64,000 nt of DNA from positions 20,590 through 84,589 of the forward strand of contig CAMDQN010000005.1 of the NCBI GenBank assembly GCA_945905925.1, read 5' to 3'. This stretch comes from Singulisphaera sp. GP187 (GTDB taxonomy: Bacteria > Planctomycetota > Planctomycetia > Gemmatales > Gemmataceae). The translations under genes and the position numbers were made by a program. How positions within the stretch are numbered: the stretch's first letter is position 1; the number at the start of each line of letters is the position of its first letter. The notes beneath the pieces are model-generated. The model searched no databases. It saw nothing but the letters and a program-made list of their open reading frames with translations, and was not told where the DNA came from. Shown here one piece after another: positions 1-9,196 of the stretch.

Positions 1-468
1 CGTGATCGACTCCGCGAACCGCTTCGCTTCGTCGTAGCAGCCGCGCACCCCGATCGGGTTCACGTTGCCCCAGTAGCTTTCCTTTTGTGGGTGTTCGAGC
101 GGGTCGCCGTACACTTCGCTGGTACTCGCGAGCAGGTATCGCGCGCCGTGGGTCTTCGCCAGTCCGAGCGTGTTGTGCGTCCCGAGCGCGCCGACCTTCA
201 GCGTCGGAATCGGGTGTTCGAGGTAATCGACCGGGCTGGCCGGGCTGGCGAAATGCAGCACGTTGTCGAGCTTCTCCTTCACCTTTAGCGAGTTCGAGAT
301 GTCGTGCCCGATGAACCGGAACCGCGGGTTCGTGCGCAGGTGGTCGAGGTTCGCGAGGTCGCCAGTGATCATGTTGTCCACCGCGACGACTTCGTGCCCT
401 TCGGCGAGGAACCGTTCGCAGAGGTGGGAACCGATGAACCCGGCGCCGCCGGTGATGAGGGTGCGCAC
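1..468 (-). CDS. UDP-glucuronate decarboxylase (NAD-dependent epimerase family), 3' end outside window
   Basis: Extended short-chain dehydrogenase that would convert UDP-glucuronate to UDP-xylose in the cytoplasm. Only the N-terminal 156 codons are present; the frame stays open to the window edge. Translated from a GTG at 468, it begins [16 protein letters not shown], the NAD-binding GxxGxxG loop. Further on are STSEVYGDP (the Ser/Thr element of the active site) and GCYDEAKR, which carries the catalytic YxxxK. The sequence around [14 protein letters not shown] is typical of the decarboxylase branch rather than general epimerases. It is divergent from the gene at 556. An ATG start is lacking, so GTG is chosen because the Rossmann motif follows at once. 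Family assignment is firm; exact substrate is inferred. Confidence 0.85.
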   Translation of the reverse strand, partial: MRTLITGGAGFIGSHLCERFLAEGHEVVAVDNMITGDLANLDHLRTNPRFRFIGHDISNSLKVKEKLDNVLHFASPASPVDYLEHPIPTLKVGALGTHNTLGLAKTHGARYLLASTSEVYGDPLEHPQKESYWGNVNPIGVRGCYDEAKRFAESIT

Positions 469-555
469 ACGCGACTCCGTTGTGGTAGCCTGAAGGGCGG
501 CCCGGCCGTGTTGGGATACCGACCTGGCGAGCGCACCGCAAGAGGGCGGGTTGAG

Positions 556-1797
556 GTGGAAGAGCGGGCACTATACCGGGCGATCCTGAGTGCGCCGCAC
601 GACGACACGGCGCGGCTCGTGTACGCCGACTGGCTCGACGAGAACGCGGAGCAGTTCCCGGATCTGCTTGCGCGATCGGAACACGCGCGGGCCGAGTTCA
701 TTCGGATTCAATGCGCGATTGCGCGATTGGGTCCGGGCGGGTGGAAGAGCGGTGGCCCGTCCGACCCTGAGTTGGCCGCGCGCCAGAAGCGACTGCTGTT
801 CCGGTGCGGGGCGAAGTGGCGCCGCGCTCTTCCCATTCCAGTGCGCACGGCGCCGTTCGATCGCGGGTTCCTGCGCCCGTTCCGCGCGCTGTGTCCGCAG
901 CAGTTCCTGGGTCGCCCGCTGGCGCCGCATCAGCACATCCCGGTGCTGTGGCCGCTGCCGCACGACAGCCCCGCGCTCCGGTACATCCCCGACGACGATC
1001 CGTTCGCCGCGTGCCCGCTGTGGGACGTTCACCTGTACGCGACGGACTACATGGGGAACGACGAGCGGAACGATCGCGGGCAGTACGGCGACCTGTTGAC
1101 GGAAGTGGGTCGCAGCCCGGAACTGGAGCGCGTCGGGTGGCTGAAGGTGTCGTTCTTCCGCACGTCGGTGTTCGGGTTCCTGCTCAACGGGAACTTTGCG
1201 AACGTCGAGACACTGGTGCTGAACAGCGGGCCGTTCTCGCAAGTTCTGGAAGCGGTCGCGGAGAACGAATCGTTCCGCAGTTTGCGATACATCTTGTTCG
1301 GCGGCGACTGGTGGGCGTGGTCTGGTGCCGCGCAGATGTCCGACCGCACTCGTACGCTGCTCTCGAAACTCACCGACGCGAACCAGCGGCACCTGCCACA
1401 CGGCGAGATGCGCACTGCACTCCGCGACATCCTGGGCGGTCTCCCGCCGCGCCCGCCACCGGTTCCGCTACCGCTGCGGATGCCCGACTGGGCGCACCTT
1501 CCGGCGCCCGCGGTGCCCGAGCCGTGGAGAGACCCGCGGCCCACACGCGCAAGCGAACTCTCGGCGCGAAGTGCCTGGGCGATTGGCCTCTGTTGTGTGC
1601 TGGTATGTGTTGTCGTTGCGCTGCTCATTGGGCCGAGCATGAAGGAACGGTCGCCGGTACCAGAACACAAGTTCCGGTACGACCCGGACACCTACAAGGT
1701 TCCGCCGAGCGTGTACGACAGCGAGAAGTGGAACAAGTGGCAAACAACCGCGCCGACGCGCCGGCCAATCGTGCCGCCCGCGGAGATGAGAGAGTGA
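556..1797 (+). CDS. TIGR02996 domain protein with C-terminal membrane segment
   Basis: Unknown function. The N-terminus ([25 protein letters not shown]) is the short TIGR02996 repeat-companion domain, which is expanded in Gemmata-type planctomycetes and some myxobacteria. The middle resembles degenerate leucine-rich-repeat-like proteins that follow this domain. Near residues 340-365 there is one hydrophobic segment ([20 protein letters not shown]), followed by a short basic tail, so the protein is probably anchored in the membrane by its C-terminus. The reading frame is open back to 304, but that part overlaps the decarboxylase gene antisense. The GTG at 556, just before the domain, is therefore preferred, giving 413 residues. 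A second, shorter family member lies at 14423. Confidence 0.75.
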   Translation: MEERALYRAILSAPHDDTARLVYADWLDENAEQFPDLLARSEHARAEFIRIQCAIARLGPGGWKSGGPSDPELAARQKRLLFRCGAKWRRALPIPVRTAPFDRGFLRPFRALCPQQFLGRPLAPHQHIPVLWPLPHDSPALRYIPDDDPFAACPLWDVHLYATDYMGNDERNDRGQYGDLLTEVGRSPELERVGWLKVSFFRTSVFGFLLNGNFANVETLVLNSGPFSQVLEAVAENESFRSLRYILFGGDWWAWSGAAQMSDRTRTLLSKLTDANQRHLPHGEMRTALRDILGGLPPRPPPVPLPLRMPDWAHLPAPAVPEPWRDPRPTRASELSARSAWAIGLCCVLVCVVVALLIGPSMKERSPVPEHKFRYDPDTYKVPPSVYDSEKWNKWQTTAPTRRPIVPPAEMRE

Positions 1798-1857
1798 AGC
1801 CGGACGGGTCGCGGGGTTTACTTCTCGACCTGGTGCGCGGAAGGCTCACGGCACCGC

Positions 1858-1942
1858 CGCTGGCCAAGCGCTTGCGCATGCAGGAGAACCACGACTGGCG
1901 GGGTTGGTCCAGGCTCCTGCATGCGCAAGCGCTTGGCCAGCG
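1858..1942. repeat. Perfect inverted repeat, 28-bp arms, intergenic
   Basis: Lies in the 372-base gap between the genes ending at 1797 and starting at 2170; I see no gene in that gap. The arms are 1858-1885 and 1915-1942, exactly complementary, with a 29-base spacer. No run of T follows, so it is not a textbook terminator. It may act as a long hairpin terminator or RNA stabiliser, or be a small non-autonomous repeat. Confidence 0.85.
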
Positions 1943-2169
1943 AAAGCGGTGCTGGAACAGCCTTCCCCGAGTCGTGTGGCTTGGTAGAAACTCGGCTGAC
2001 GCAACATCAGCCTGCTGCAAAGCAGCGAGCTAAACCACTTCTGCGGATCGCAGAGCAACCCGCCCGACTTCATCAACTAACGATACCCGCGGCGCGTTAG
2101 AGGAGCAACGGAGTTCGTCTCGCGGTGAGCGGGTTCGTTCGGCTACGATGCGGTTTGGAGGGTTTACCG

Positions 2170-4608
2170 ATGTCGCGTGTTGCTTGCTCACTGGTGCTGC
2201 TCGCAGTAATTGCGGGGTCGCTGCGCGCGGCCGACCTGCCGCCGGGTGCGATCGTGCGATTGGGTGACGACCGCTTCCGCGCCGGCGGCGGCGTCCACCA
2301 CCTCGCGCTGTCCCCGGACGGCAAACAGTTCGCCACCGCCCGCTACGGCGGGCGCGGCCTGACCGCGCTGACCGTGTGGGACTCGGCGACCGGCCGACCG
2401 GTTCGCGAGCGCAGGGTGAACAGCGAACTGTTCCGCGGCCTCGTGTGGGGGGAGGGGGGCGCGTTCACGATCACCCTCCGCGCCGACCCGGGGAAGAAGG
2501 GCAAGCCCGCGAAACTCGTCCCCGACGACTTCCGCGTGTGGGACTTCACCGACTCGAAGGCCGCGTCTCCGCCGGTCCTGCCGGGAGTGTACGACGGTCT
2601 CCCGGACGAGTTGGGAAAGAGGCGAAGGGACGACCCGGGGTATCACGACTTCGTCTTCAGCGCGGACGGCCGACGGGTCGCGGCGCGGTGGCTGTCGGCC
2701 GACAACAAGCACGCGATTCACGTGTTCGAACTGAAGCCGGCGGACACCGTCGCGAAGCTCACGCGCGTCGGGGTGATCGACCTCGGGGCGGAAGGGGCCG
2801 ACGGTGTGCGGCTCTCCGCGAACGGCAAAACGCTCGTCACGTTCCGCGCGCTGGCGAGTCCCGACGATCGGGGAGAGTGGACCGCGACCGCGTGGGACGT
2901 TGCCAAAGGCCAGCCCGGCAGACCGGTTCGGGTGTCGGGGTTCGGGTTTCCGCCGCCGCTCACCCCCGACGGCGGCGACGTGGTGATTTCCGCCGGGACC
3001 GAAAAGGAATGGGGTTACGACCTGATCGAACTCGGCACCGGGAAGCGTTCCAAACTGGGCCGGACGCCACACGCCGACGGCAAAGACGCCGGCGAACCGC
3101 AAGTCGTCCGCGACGAAGATCAGCCCGCCGACTACGTCTTCCTGCCGTCGGGCCGCGCGCTCGTCGTGCCGGGTTACCGGACCGCGATCGTTGACCTCGC
3201 GACGGGAAAGACGCTCGGGCTGTTGGGCGGGCACTTGAGCGCGCCGACGGCGGTCGCGGTGTCGGCCGACGGTGCCCGCATCGCGACCGCGGACCGGTTC
3301 GGGCTAATTCGGCTGTGGGACGCGAAGACGTTTCGGCCCCTCAACGACGCGCCCGGCCACCGCGCTTCGGTGAGTTACGCGGAACTGTCGCCCGACGGCA
3401 AGCGGCTCCTCACGCACGCCGAAGACGAAACCGTTCGGTTGTGGGATTTGGCGACCGGGAAAGAACTTCGCGCCTTCGGGAAGGCGACGACGCGGGTGCA
3501 TTCGTACAACCACTATCCGCGATTCACCCCAGACGGAACCGCGGTCGTATACAACTCGTTCGACCGACTCATCGCCCGCGACCTGCAATCCGGGCTTGAG
3601 GTTCCGCTCCCCGGCGAACTGGCGAAGATTCGTTGCGCGTGGGTCGCGTTCGCGCCGAACGGCAAGTCCGTTCTCACCTGGGTAGGCGGTCGCGAACTGG
3701 AGGTGTGGGACTGGCCGAGCGGGAAGAAGCGGTTCGCCGTGGAGATGGACGTTAGGGGCGACGAACCGGGTTTCTCGCCCGACGGCGCGGTGTTCGCCGA
3801 CGTGACCGAGCCGCAAAGGTGGAGCGCGACGACCGGCAAGCCGCTGCCCGCGGCCTGGAAGAAGGACGAGAGCGTCTCCCGGACGTTCGGGCTGCGCGCC
3901 GACCTCCGCCCGCTCGTCGCTTCATTCGAGGGTTCAGACCCGCCGCGCGTCATCGTCCCCGGCACCAGCACCCCGGCGCCCGGCGCCCGGCTCGTGGATT
4001 ACGAATTCAAAGAGGTCGATGATCTGGGTCTGCACCCGTCGTGGGCCGTTACATTCTCGCCGGACCGGCGACAGTTCGCCCTCGCCCTCAGTTTCTTCGA
4101 GATTTACGAGATCCGAATCTACGAGTCGGCAACCGGGAAGGTGCGGCGCGTACTACCGGCCCCGCGCCCCGGTGGCGCCCACCTGCTCGGGTTCACGCCG
4201 GACGGCACGAAGTTGCTCACCGCGGGCGGCGATCACACCGTTCTCGTGTGGGACATGCGCCTTCAAGCCATGCCGCTACCGGACGCGCTCAAGAACGAGA
4301 CGAACGCCGCGAAGCTGTGGGACGCGCTCGCGACCGGGAAGGCCGAAGCCGCGTACCTCGCGATGGCACGCCTCAGCCGCGAACCGGACGCCGCGTTCAA
4401 GCTCATCAAGATGAAGCTCAAGCCGGCTGCGAACGGCGATGCCGAGAATGACAGGACGAATCTCACCGACTGCCGCGTGATCGAGTTGCTCGAAGCGCTC
4501 GGCACCGACGAATCGCGTGCGCTGCTTAAAGAGTTGGCCGGGGGCGAAGCAAAAGCGTTCCGCACGCAGGAGGCGAAACGCGCGTTGGAGCGGTTAGGAA
4601 AGAAGTGA
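2170..4608 (+). CDS. Exported WD40-repeat protein
   Basis: Large beta-propeller protein of 812 residues, function unknown. The ATG at 2170 follows GGAGGG by a good distance and opens a signal peptide (MSRVACSLVLLAVIAGSLRAA), so this start is preferred over a GTG at 2125. WD-type repeats recur through the body, recognisable as SPDGKQ, LWDAKT, VRLWDLATGKEL and VLVWDMR units, with stronger repeats around residues 350-450 and again near 690. The last 110 residues (from about LPDALKNETNAAKLWDAL) are helical and resemble the HEAT-like tail often attached to planctomycete WD40 proteins. It is convergent with the methyltransferase at 4635. Probably a periplasmic or surface scaffold. Confidence 0.8.
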   Translation: MSRVACSLVLLAVIAGSLRAADLPPGAIVRLGDDRFRAGGGVHHLALSPDGKQFATARYGGRGLTALTVWDSATGRPVRERRVNSELFRGLVWGEGGAFTITLRADPGKKGKPAKLVPDDFRVWDFTDSKAASPPVLPGVYDGLPDELGKRRRDDPGYHDFVFSADGRRVAARWLSADNKHAIHVFELKPADTVAKLTRVGVIDLGAEGADGVRLSANGKTLVTFRALASPDDRGEWTATAWDVAKGQPGRPVRVSGFGFPPPLTPDGGDVVISAGTEKEWGYDLIELGTGKRSKLGRTPHADGKDAGEPQVVRDEDQPADYVFLPSGRALVVPGYRTAIVDLATGKTLGLLGGHLSAPTAVAVSADGARIATADRFGLIRLWDAKTFRPLNDAPGHRASVSYAELSPDGKRLLTHAEDETVRLWDLATGKELRAFGKATTRVHSYNHYPRFTPDGTAVVYNSFDRLIARDLQSGLEVPLPGELAKIRCAWVAFAPNGKSVLTWVGGRELEVWDWPSGKKRFAVEMDVRGDEPGFSPDGAVFADVTEPQRWSATTGKPLPAAWKKDESVSRTFGLRADLRPLVASFEGSDPPRVIVPGTSTPAPGARLVDYEFKEVDDLGLHPSWAVTFSPDRRQFALALSFFEIYEIRIYESATGKVRRVLPAPRPGGAHLLGFTPDGTKLLTAGGDHTVLVWDMRLQAMPLPDALKNETNAAKLWDALATGKAEAAYLAMARLSREPDAAFKLIKMKLKPAANGDAENDRTNLTDCRVIELLEALGTDESRALLKELAGGEAKAFRTQEAKRALERLGKK

Positions 4609-4634
4609 TTCCGGTCGCGACGAGTTCGTAGCCG

Positions 4635-5402
4635 TTACACGCGGATCGCGCGCGTCGCGGCGAAACACGGAATGTACTCCGATAGCTTCCAACCCTCCCC
4701 GCCGTCTTCGTAGAACCCCGCGAGCAAAAACCCGGCTTCCAGTTGCCCGCCGATCTGGTCTTCCAGCGTGTGCCCGAAACACAGCGGTTCGTTGGCATCC
4801 GTGTACCGGCGCCGTTCCTCGTCAGTGATGCTAAACAGGTCCGAGTACGGGATGCGGTGCCGGACCACGTACTCGCCCTGCTGCATCTGCGCGTCGTCGA
4901 ACAAACACAACACGGGGTTCACGAACCCCGCGAGCAACACGCCGCCCGCGCGCAGAACGCGTGCGGCTTCCTTCCACACCGGTAGGATGTCGGGTACGAA
5001 ACCGTTTGAACACGCGTGGAAGATCAAGCCGAACGACGCGTCCGGGAACGCGGACAGGTCACGCATGTCGCCTTCGACGGTGGTGATTGTCAAGCCGTCG
5101 CGTGCGGCGACTTCGCGATCGCGTGCGAGCTGTGCCGGGGAGTTGTCGAACACCGTGACGTTCGCGCCGGCCGCAGCGAGAACCGGACCCTGTTGCCCGC
5201 CACCGGACGCGAGGCACAACACATCCAATCCGGCCAGCGGCGGGAACCAGTCGCGCGGAACCGGCTTCGTGGGCGTGAGTACCACGGACCATTCGCCACG
5301 CCGCGCCGCGGCGGTCACTTCCGAGCTAACCGGAACCGTCCACCGGTTCCCGCTCGCGACCTGATGATCCCACGCGGCACGGTTGTAGTCGCGAACGTAC
5401 AT
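4635..5402 (-). CDS. Class I SAM-dependent methyltransferase (type 11 family)
   Basis: A 255-residue cytoplasmic enzyme with the Rossmann-like methyltransferase fold. Motif I is [14 protein letters not shown] near residue 60. The acidic residue ending strand 2 is in [11 protein letters not shown]. The motif for the adenine pocket is [10 protein letters not shown], and [13 protein letters not shown] supplies strand 4. Alkylated substrate cannot be read from the sequence. The ATG at 5402 is preceded by about 23 bases from the stop side of dnaA's downstream end, so it may be cotranscribed with dnaA, which lies upstream on the same strand. Confidence 0.8.
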   Translation of the reverse strand: MYVRDYNRAAWDHQVASGNRWTVPVSSEVTAAARRGEWSVVLTPTKPVPRDWFPPLAGLDVLCLASGGGQQGPVLAAAGANVTVFDNSPAQLARDREVAARDGLTITTVEGDMRDLSAFPDASFGLIFHACSNGFVPDILPVWKEAARVLRAGGVLLAGFVNPVLCLFDDAQMQQGEYVVRHRIPYSDLFSITDEERRRYTDANEPLCFGHTLEDQIGGQLEAGFLLAGFYEDGGEGWKLSEYIPCFAATRAIRV

Positions 5403-5424
5403 TAGTCCATCCCGGACACCAGAC

Positions 5425-7014
5425 TCACCGCTGAAGTTCGCGCTCGACGCGATCGAGGAGTTCTTTCACCGGCCAGTCGCGGTCACCGATCGCGACACTC
5501 GCGTTCTTATCCAGCCACGTCCGCACCTTCTTCTCCGCCGCGACCGCAGTGCTGTGCGTCTTCGCGCCGAAGTGCTTGCTCACTTCGCCGTAGGTCGCGG
5601 CCGTGTGCTTGCGGCACAGGTAGATCGCGATCATTCGCGGGTGGCTAACAGCCCACGTTCGCGCCTTCGATTGAAGTGTGCCGGCCGCGAGCCTGAGCGT
5701 AGCGCAAACGGCCGCGTCCACGTCCGCGACCGACACCACACGCACCGCGTGCCGGAGCAGGTCGCCGAGTGCTTCGCGCGCGGTCGCCATGTCCGCCGGG
5801 CGCCCGGTCACCTTCGCGTAGTGGCGCACGCTGTTCACCGCGCCTTCGAGTTCCCTCACGTTGCCGCGAAGCGTGTTCGCCAGTGTGCGCAACACCGCGT
5901 CGGGAATCGTTGGGCCGGGACCGCACGACTTCTTGCGAAGGATTTCGAGCCGTGTTTCCGGGTCCGGCGGCATTAGACCCCACACCGCACCGCCGAGCAA
6001 CCGGTCAAGCAGTTCCGGCATCAGCTCATCAGCGAGTCGCGGGTGACAGTCGGTTGTCACTACGACTTGTCGGCCGTCGGCGAGGAGCGCGTCGAACGTG
6101 TGCAGGAACTCTTCCTGCGTCGCCTTCTTGGTCGCGAGGAAGTGCAGATCGTCGAGCAAGAGTGTGGAACACTCGCGGAACTGCCGCCGGAATTGGGACA
6201 TCTTCCCGAGCCGCGACGCCTGCACGAACCGCGTGGTGAACTCTTCCGCGGTGGTGTACACGGGTCGCTGATCGCTCTGCTTCTTCAGACCGAGGAAGAT
6301 GCCTTCGAGCAGGTGCGTCTTGCCGGTCCCGACCGGGCCGTGAATCACGAGCGGGTTCGCGCCTTGCCCGGGTTCTTCGACTACGCTCAGTGCCGAAGCG
6401 TGTGCGACGCGGTTACAAGGCCCCGAGACGAAGTCCGCGAGCGACTTCCACCGGCGCCCGGTGCGCTGGGTCGCGAGCGGTCGGGCGAGTGCCTCAGCTT
6501 CTGGATCGGCACGCTTCACCTTCGGCTTCGGCGGCGCGACCGGTTCGCCGAAGATATCGACTTGCTGCTTCGGCTGAGGTGCAGGAGAAGAGAGCAGGTT
6601 TTCGGTTCGCGTCACGGGTGCCGCGGCAGTTCGCGGCCTGGTCGGTTCCCCCTTCGTCGTGACGGGCTCGGCTTCTGCGAGAACCGCGCCCGCGTCGAGC
6701 GATTCGGCGTCCACGACCCATTGCACTGCAGTGTTCGGCCCGCACACCTCCGCGACCGCGGCTTTCACGGCCGCGCCGAAGGTCTGTTCGAGCCATTCTT
6801 GCGTGTGCTGGTTGCGCGCCGCGACGACGACCCGCCCCCCGAGCGGAACGAACGTCGCGTGTCCCTGGAACCACAGGTTGAAGCGCGCCGCGCCGACGCG
6901 CGAACTGACCGCACCGGTGAGCGCGGTCGCTGGCGGCACCGACCGCGCGGGAACTCGCGAGGGGGCCGGCGATTCTTGCGGAGCGAGCGATCGTGTTGCG
7001 AGTCGGGGTGGCAC
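5425..7014 (-). CDS. dnaA: Chromosomal replication initiator DnaA (orphan locus)
   Basis: AAA+ initiator that binds DnaA boxes at the origin. The N-terminal domain ([20 protein letters not shown]) is followed by a low-complexity linker. The AAA core has Walker [15 protein letters not shown] and Walker [10 protein letters not shown]. The C-terminal DnaA DNA-binding helix-turn-helix is [17 protein letters not shown] followed by [13 protein letters not shown]. The GTG at 7014 is chosen because GGGGAG lies six bases upstream; the frame is open to 7209 but that extension has no family resemblance. The protein is 529 residues, slightly longer than usual. No dnaN, recF or gyrB is next to it; neighbours are a methyltransferase and a GNAT enzyme, as expected for planctomycetes, where dnaA is often isolated. 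The HTH signature differs from the common consensus (AKTHSTAV for GRDHTTVL). Confidence 0.9.
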   Translation of the reverse strand: MPPRLATRSLAPQESPAPSRVPARSVPPATALTGAVSSRVGAARFNLWFQGHATFVPLGGRVVVAARNQHTQEWLEQTFGAAVKAAVAEVCGPNTAVQWVVDAESLDAGAVLAEAEPVTTKGEPTRPRTAAAPVTRTENLLSSPAPQPKQQVDIFGEPVAPPKPKVKRADPEAEALARPLATQRTGRRWKSLADFVSGPCNRVAHASALSVVEEPGQGANPLVIHGPVGTGKTHLLEGIFLGLKKQSDQRPVYTTAEEFTTRFVQASRLGKMSQFRRQFRECSTLLLDDLHFLATKKATQEEFLHTFDALLADGRQVVVTTDCHPRLADELMPELLDRLLGGAVWGLMPPDPETRLEILRKKSCGPGPTIPDAVLRTLANTLRGNVRELEGAVNSVRHYAKVTGRPADMATAREALGDLLRHAVRVVSVADVDAAVCATLRLAAGTLQSKARTWAVSHPRMIAIYLCRKHTAATYGEVSKHFGAKTHSTAVAAEKKVRTWLDKNASVAIGDRDWPVKELLDRVERELQR

Positions 7015-7252
7015 GGAAAACTCCCCGGTGCGATTCAGTGTTCCTTTCAATATCTGCGATTCGCACGCGGCGCCTACGCGCCGGAAGGTCAGTAAGGTGA
7101 GGTATCCGGGATAGGGGCTTGGCGCGGTCGGCAGAGTCAGGCGCGCCGGGCACATGCGCAGCAATCGCGCCAGAACGCGCAACGTGGCGCAGTCGGGCGC
7201 GTGCGCCAAACTCGCGCGAAGAGAATCGCACTTGAACTAAATCGGAGTGAAG

Positions 7253-8158
7253 TCACGCCGGCCATGTCGCAAGCCACGCCTCACGCCGGTCGTACTCGAT
7301 GAACCCGTGGCGCGCGTAGAGCTTCATGGCGGGCGAATTGCGCACATCAACAGACAACGTCAGCGCCTCGCCCGCCTCGGACGCAACCCGCGCCGCGAAG
7401 CGGATGAGCCAGTCGCCGTACCCGCGCCCGCGGCAGCCGGGCACGACCCCGAGGTAGGAGATACTGCGCGAGTCGGGTGCCTCACCGTCATCGAGGACGA
7501 GGACGCCCACTGCGGCCTTCGCGGACCTGTCGCGCGTCTCGTGAACCAAGACGCGGCACCACTTGTCCGGCGTCGGGTGCGGTTCGCTGAAGCCGTCGAG
7601 AATGTCCACGCGTGTCCGGGTCGCGTTCAACTCGGGGCAGTCGAGACTCGCCTCGTACGTGGCGATCAAGGCTTCCGCGAACAGGCTCGCGTTTCGCGAC
7701 GTGGGAGAAGCCAGAAACACGGGCGATTCGTGCGGTTGCCATGCGATCCCGTCGTGTGTGCGATCAATCTCTCGACGCAAGAACGCTAACTGCGTGACGT
7801 GCCGGAAGCCGTATCGCTCGAGCGGAGCCATGTCACGGACTTCGTCTGCGCCGGCGAACGCCTGACACACCTTCACGCCCCTCTCGCGAAGCCACGCGCA
7901 CGCGGCACTTGTTACGGCGTCCTCGGCTTCGGTGGATTCGCCACGCGGCGGGCACGTCACACCCATCGCACCGGACATCGCCTGCACGAGCGCCGCGCCG
8001 CACAACCGGCCCGCGGCGCGCGCGACAAACACCACCGACTCCGCCCCAACAGACAGGAGACACACGCGCGACTGTTCCGAATCCGGTGTGTTGAACAACA
8101 ACCGGCACGCGGGCAGCAGTTCGTGCGGCGCGGCCGGGGACACGTCGAAACGCGGCAT
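7253..8158 (-). CDS. GNAT N-acetyltransferase, probably two GNAT-like halves
   Basis: A 301-residue acetyltransferase. The C-terminal half is a clear GNAT domain with the acetyl-CoA loop in GVVPGCRGRGYGDWLI (R/Q-x-x-G-x-G/A pattern), followed by LYARHGFIEYDRR. The N-terminal half (VFVARAAGRLCGAALVQ to GFRHVTQLAFLRRE) looks like a second, decayed GNAT fold, an arrangement seen in mycothiol synthase-like enzymes. Substrate unknown. The ATG at 8158 starts MPRFDVSPAAP; a TTG two codons earlier is possible. It is divergent from thyX, with an 79-base shared upstream region. Confidence 0.8.
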   Translation of the reverse strand: MPRFDVSPAAPHELLPACRLLFNTPDSEQSRVCLLSVGAESVVFVARAAGRLCGAALVQAMSGAMGVTCPPRGESTEAEDAVTSAACAWLRERGVKVCQAFAGADEVRDMAPLERYGFRHVTQLAFLRREIDRTHDGIAWQPHESPVFLASPTSRNASLFAEALIATYEASLDCPELNATRTRVDILDGFSEPHPTPDKWCRVLVHETRDRSAKAAVGVLVLDDGEAPDSRSISYLGVVPGCRGRGYGDWLIRFAARVASEAGEALTLSVDVRNSPAMKLYARHGFIEYDRREAWLATWPA

Positions 8159-8237
8159 GGGCAACTCGGACTCAATTCACCCGACCGGGACGGTCGAATA
8201 TAACGATTACATCGTAACCCACGGACGGGCCTCACGC

Positions 8238-9092
8238 ATGGTCGTGCCTACTCCTCACGCAGTGGCGAACTCAGTGGACACTGGTATTCGCGTCATCACC
8301 GAACCGTCGGTGTACGTCCTCGGTCGCCAAACCGTGGACGACACCGAACTCGACCGTTTCCTCGCGGACCATGGCGTGAATTGGGAGAGCGATAGCGAAA
8401 TTGCGGGCGAGGTGCTGACCGAGACGGCGGGCCGCCTCTGTTATATGTCATTCGCGAAGCCGCGACCCGGCGGGAACGCCGCGTACCTGACGCACATCAA
8501 GGAAGTCGGTCACGGTAGCGTCCTCGAACACGCCGTCTGGAACTTACTCTTCACTGGCGTATCGCGTTCGCTCACGCACGAACTCGTGCGACATCGCGCC
8601 GGTTTTGGGTTCTCGCAACTTTCGCAGCGTTACGTCGATGAGTCCGTTGCGGAATACGTCGAACCAGACATCATCGCGAACGACCCCGAGTTACACGCGA
8701 TCTGGCTCGAAACCGTGAAACAGTCGCACGCAGCCTACGTCAAGTTGGCCGAAGCGCTAAACGCGAAGTTGGCCGACCCCGCGGCTGCAACCGCCGCGAT
8801 GCTCCCGCCGAATAGCGACCGCACGACACGGCGCAAGACCGCGCGCCAGGCCGCACGGAGTGTCCTGCCGAACGCCACCGAGACGAAGATCTTCGTTACC
8901 GGAAACGCTCGCGCACTTCGCCATTTCATCGAGATGCGCGGGTCCGCGTTCGCCGAGCCGGAGATCCGCAAGCTCGCGACGGCGGTTCTCGACGTGCTCG
9001 TGAAGGATGCGCCCAACCTCTTCAGCGACTACCAGAAGGTGCCGTTGCCGGATGGCACCTTCGAGGTTACGACGCAGTACAAGAAGGTGTGA
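8238..9092 (+). CDS. thyX: Flavin-dependent thymidylate synthase ThyX
   Basis: Makes dTMP from dUMP using FAD and methylene-tetrahydrofolate. The signature is ELVRHRAGFGFSQLSQRYVD. In many ThyX proteins seven residues separate RHR from the key Ser; here there are eight, because AGFGF replaces a four-residue run. GHGSVLEH (FAD/substrate site) lies upstream, and the C-terminal ETKIFVTGNARALRHFIEMR block is complete. The ATG at 8238 gives 284 residues. The frame is open upstream to 7932, but that part is antisense to the GNAT gene and has no family similarity. No thyA is seen nearby. Confidence 0.92.
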   Translation: MVVPTPHAVANSVDTGIRVITEPSVYVLGRQTVDDTELDRFLADHGVNWESDSEIAGEVLTETAGRLCYMSFAKPRPGGNAAYLTHIKEVGHGSVLEHAVWNLLFTGVSRSLTHELVRHRAGFGFSQLSQRYVDESVAEYVEPDIIANDPELHAIWLETVKQSHAAYVKLAEALNAKLADPAAATAAMLPPNSDRTTRRKTARQAARSVLPNATETKIFVTGNARALRHFIEMRGSAFAEPEIRKLATAVLDVLVKDAPNLFSDYQKVPLPDGTFEVTTQYKKV

Positions 9093-9196
9093 AGTCGTCG
9101 CGCTCGCCTTCGGCTCGCGGCCAAACTGTTGGCGTTCGCACCGCGCGCTCGAATACAATCCACCTCGTGCTTACCTTTCCGCACGAGGCTTTCGCA

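Noticed and set aside
7014..7209. DnaA start at 7209
   Set aside because: The extra 65 residues have no family resemblance and no ribosome site, while GTG 7014 has GGGGAG at good spacing.
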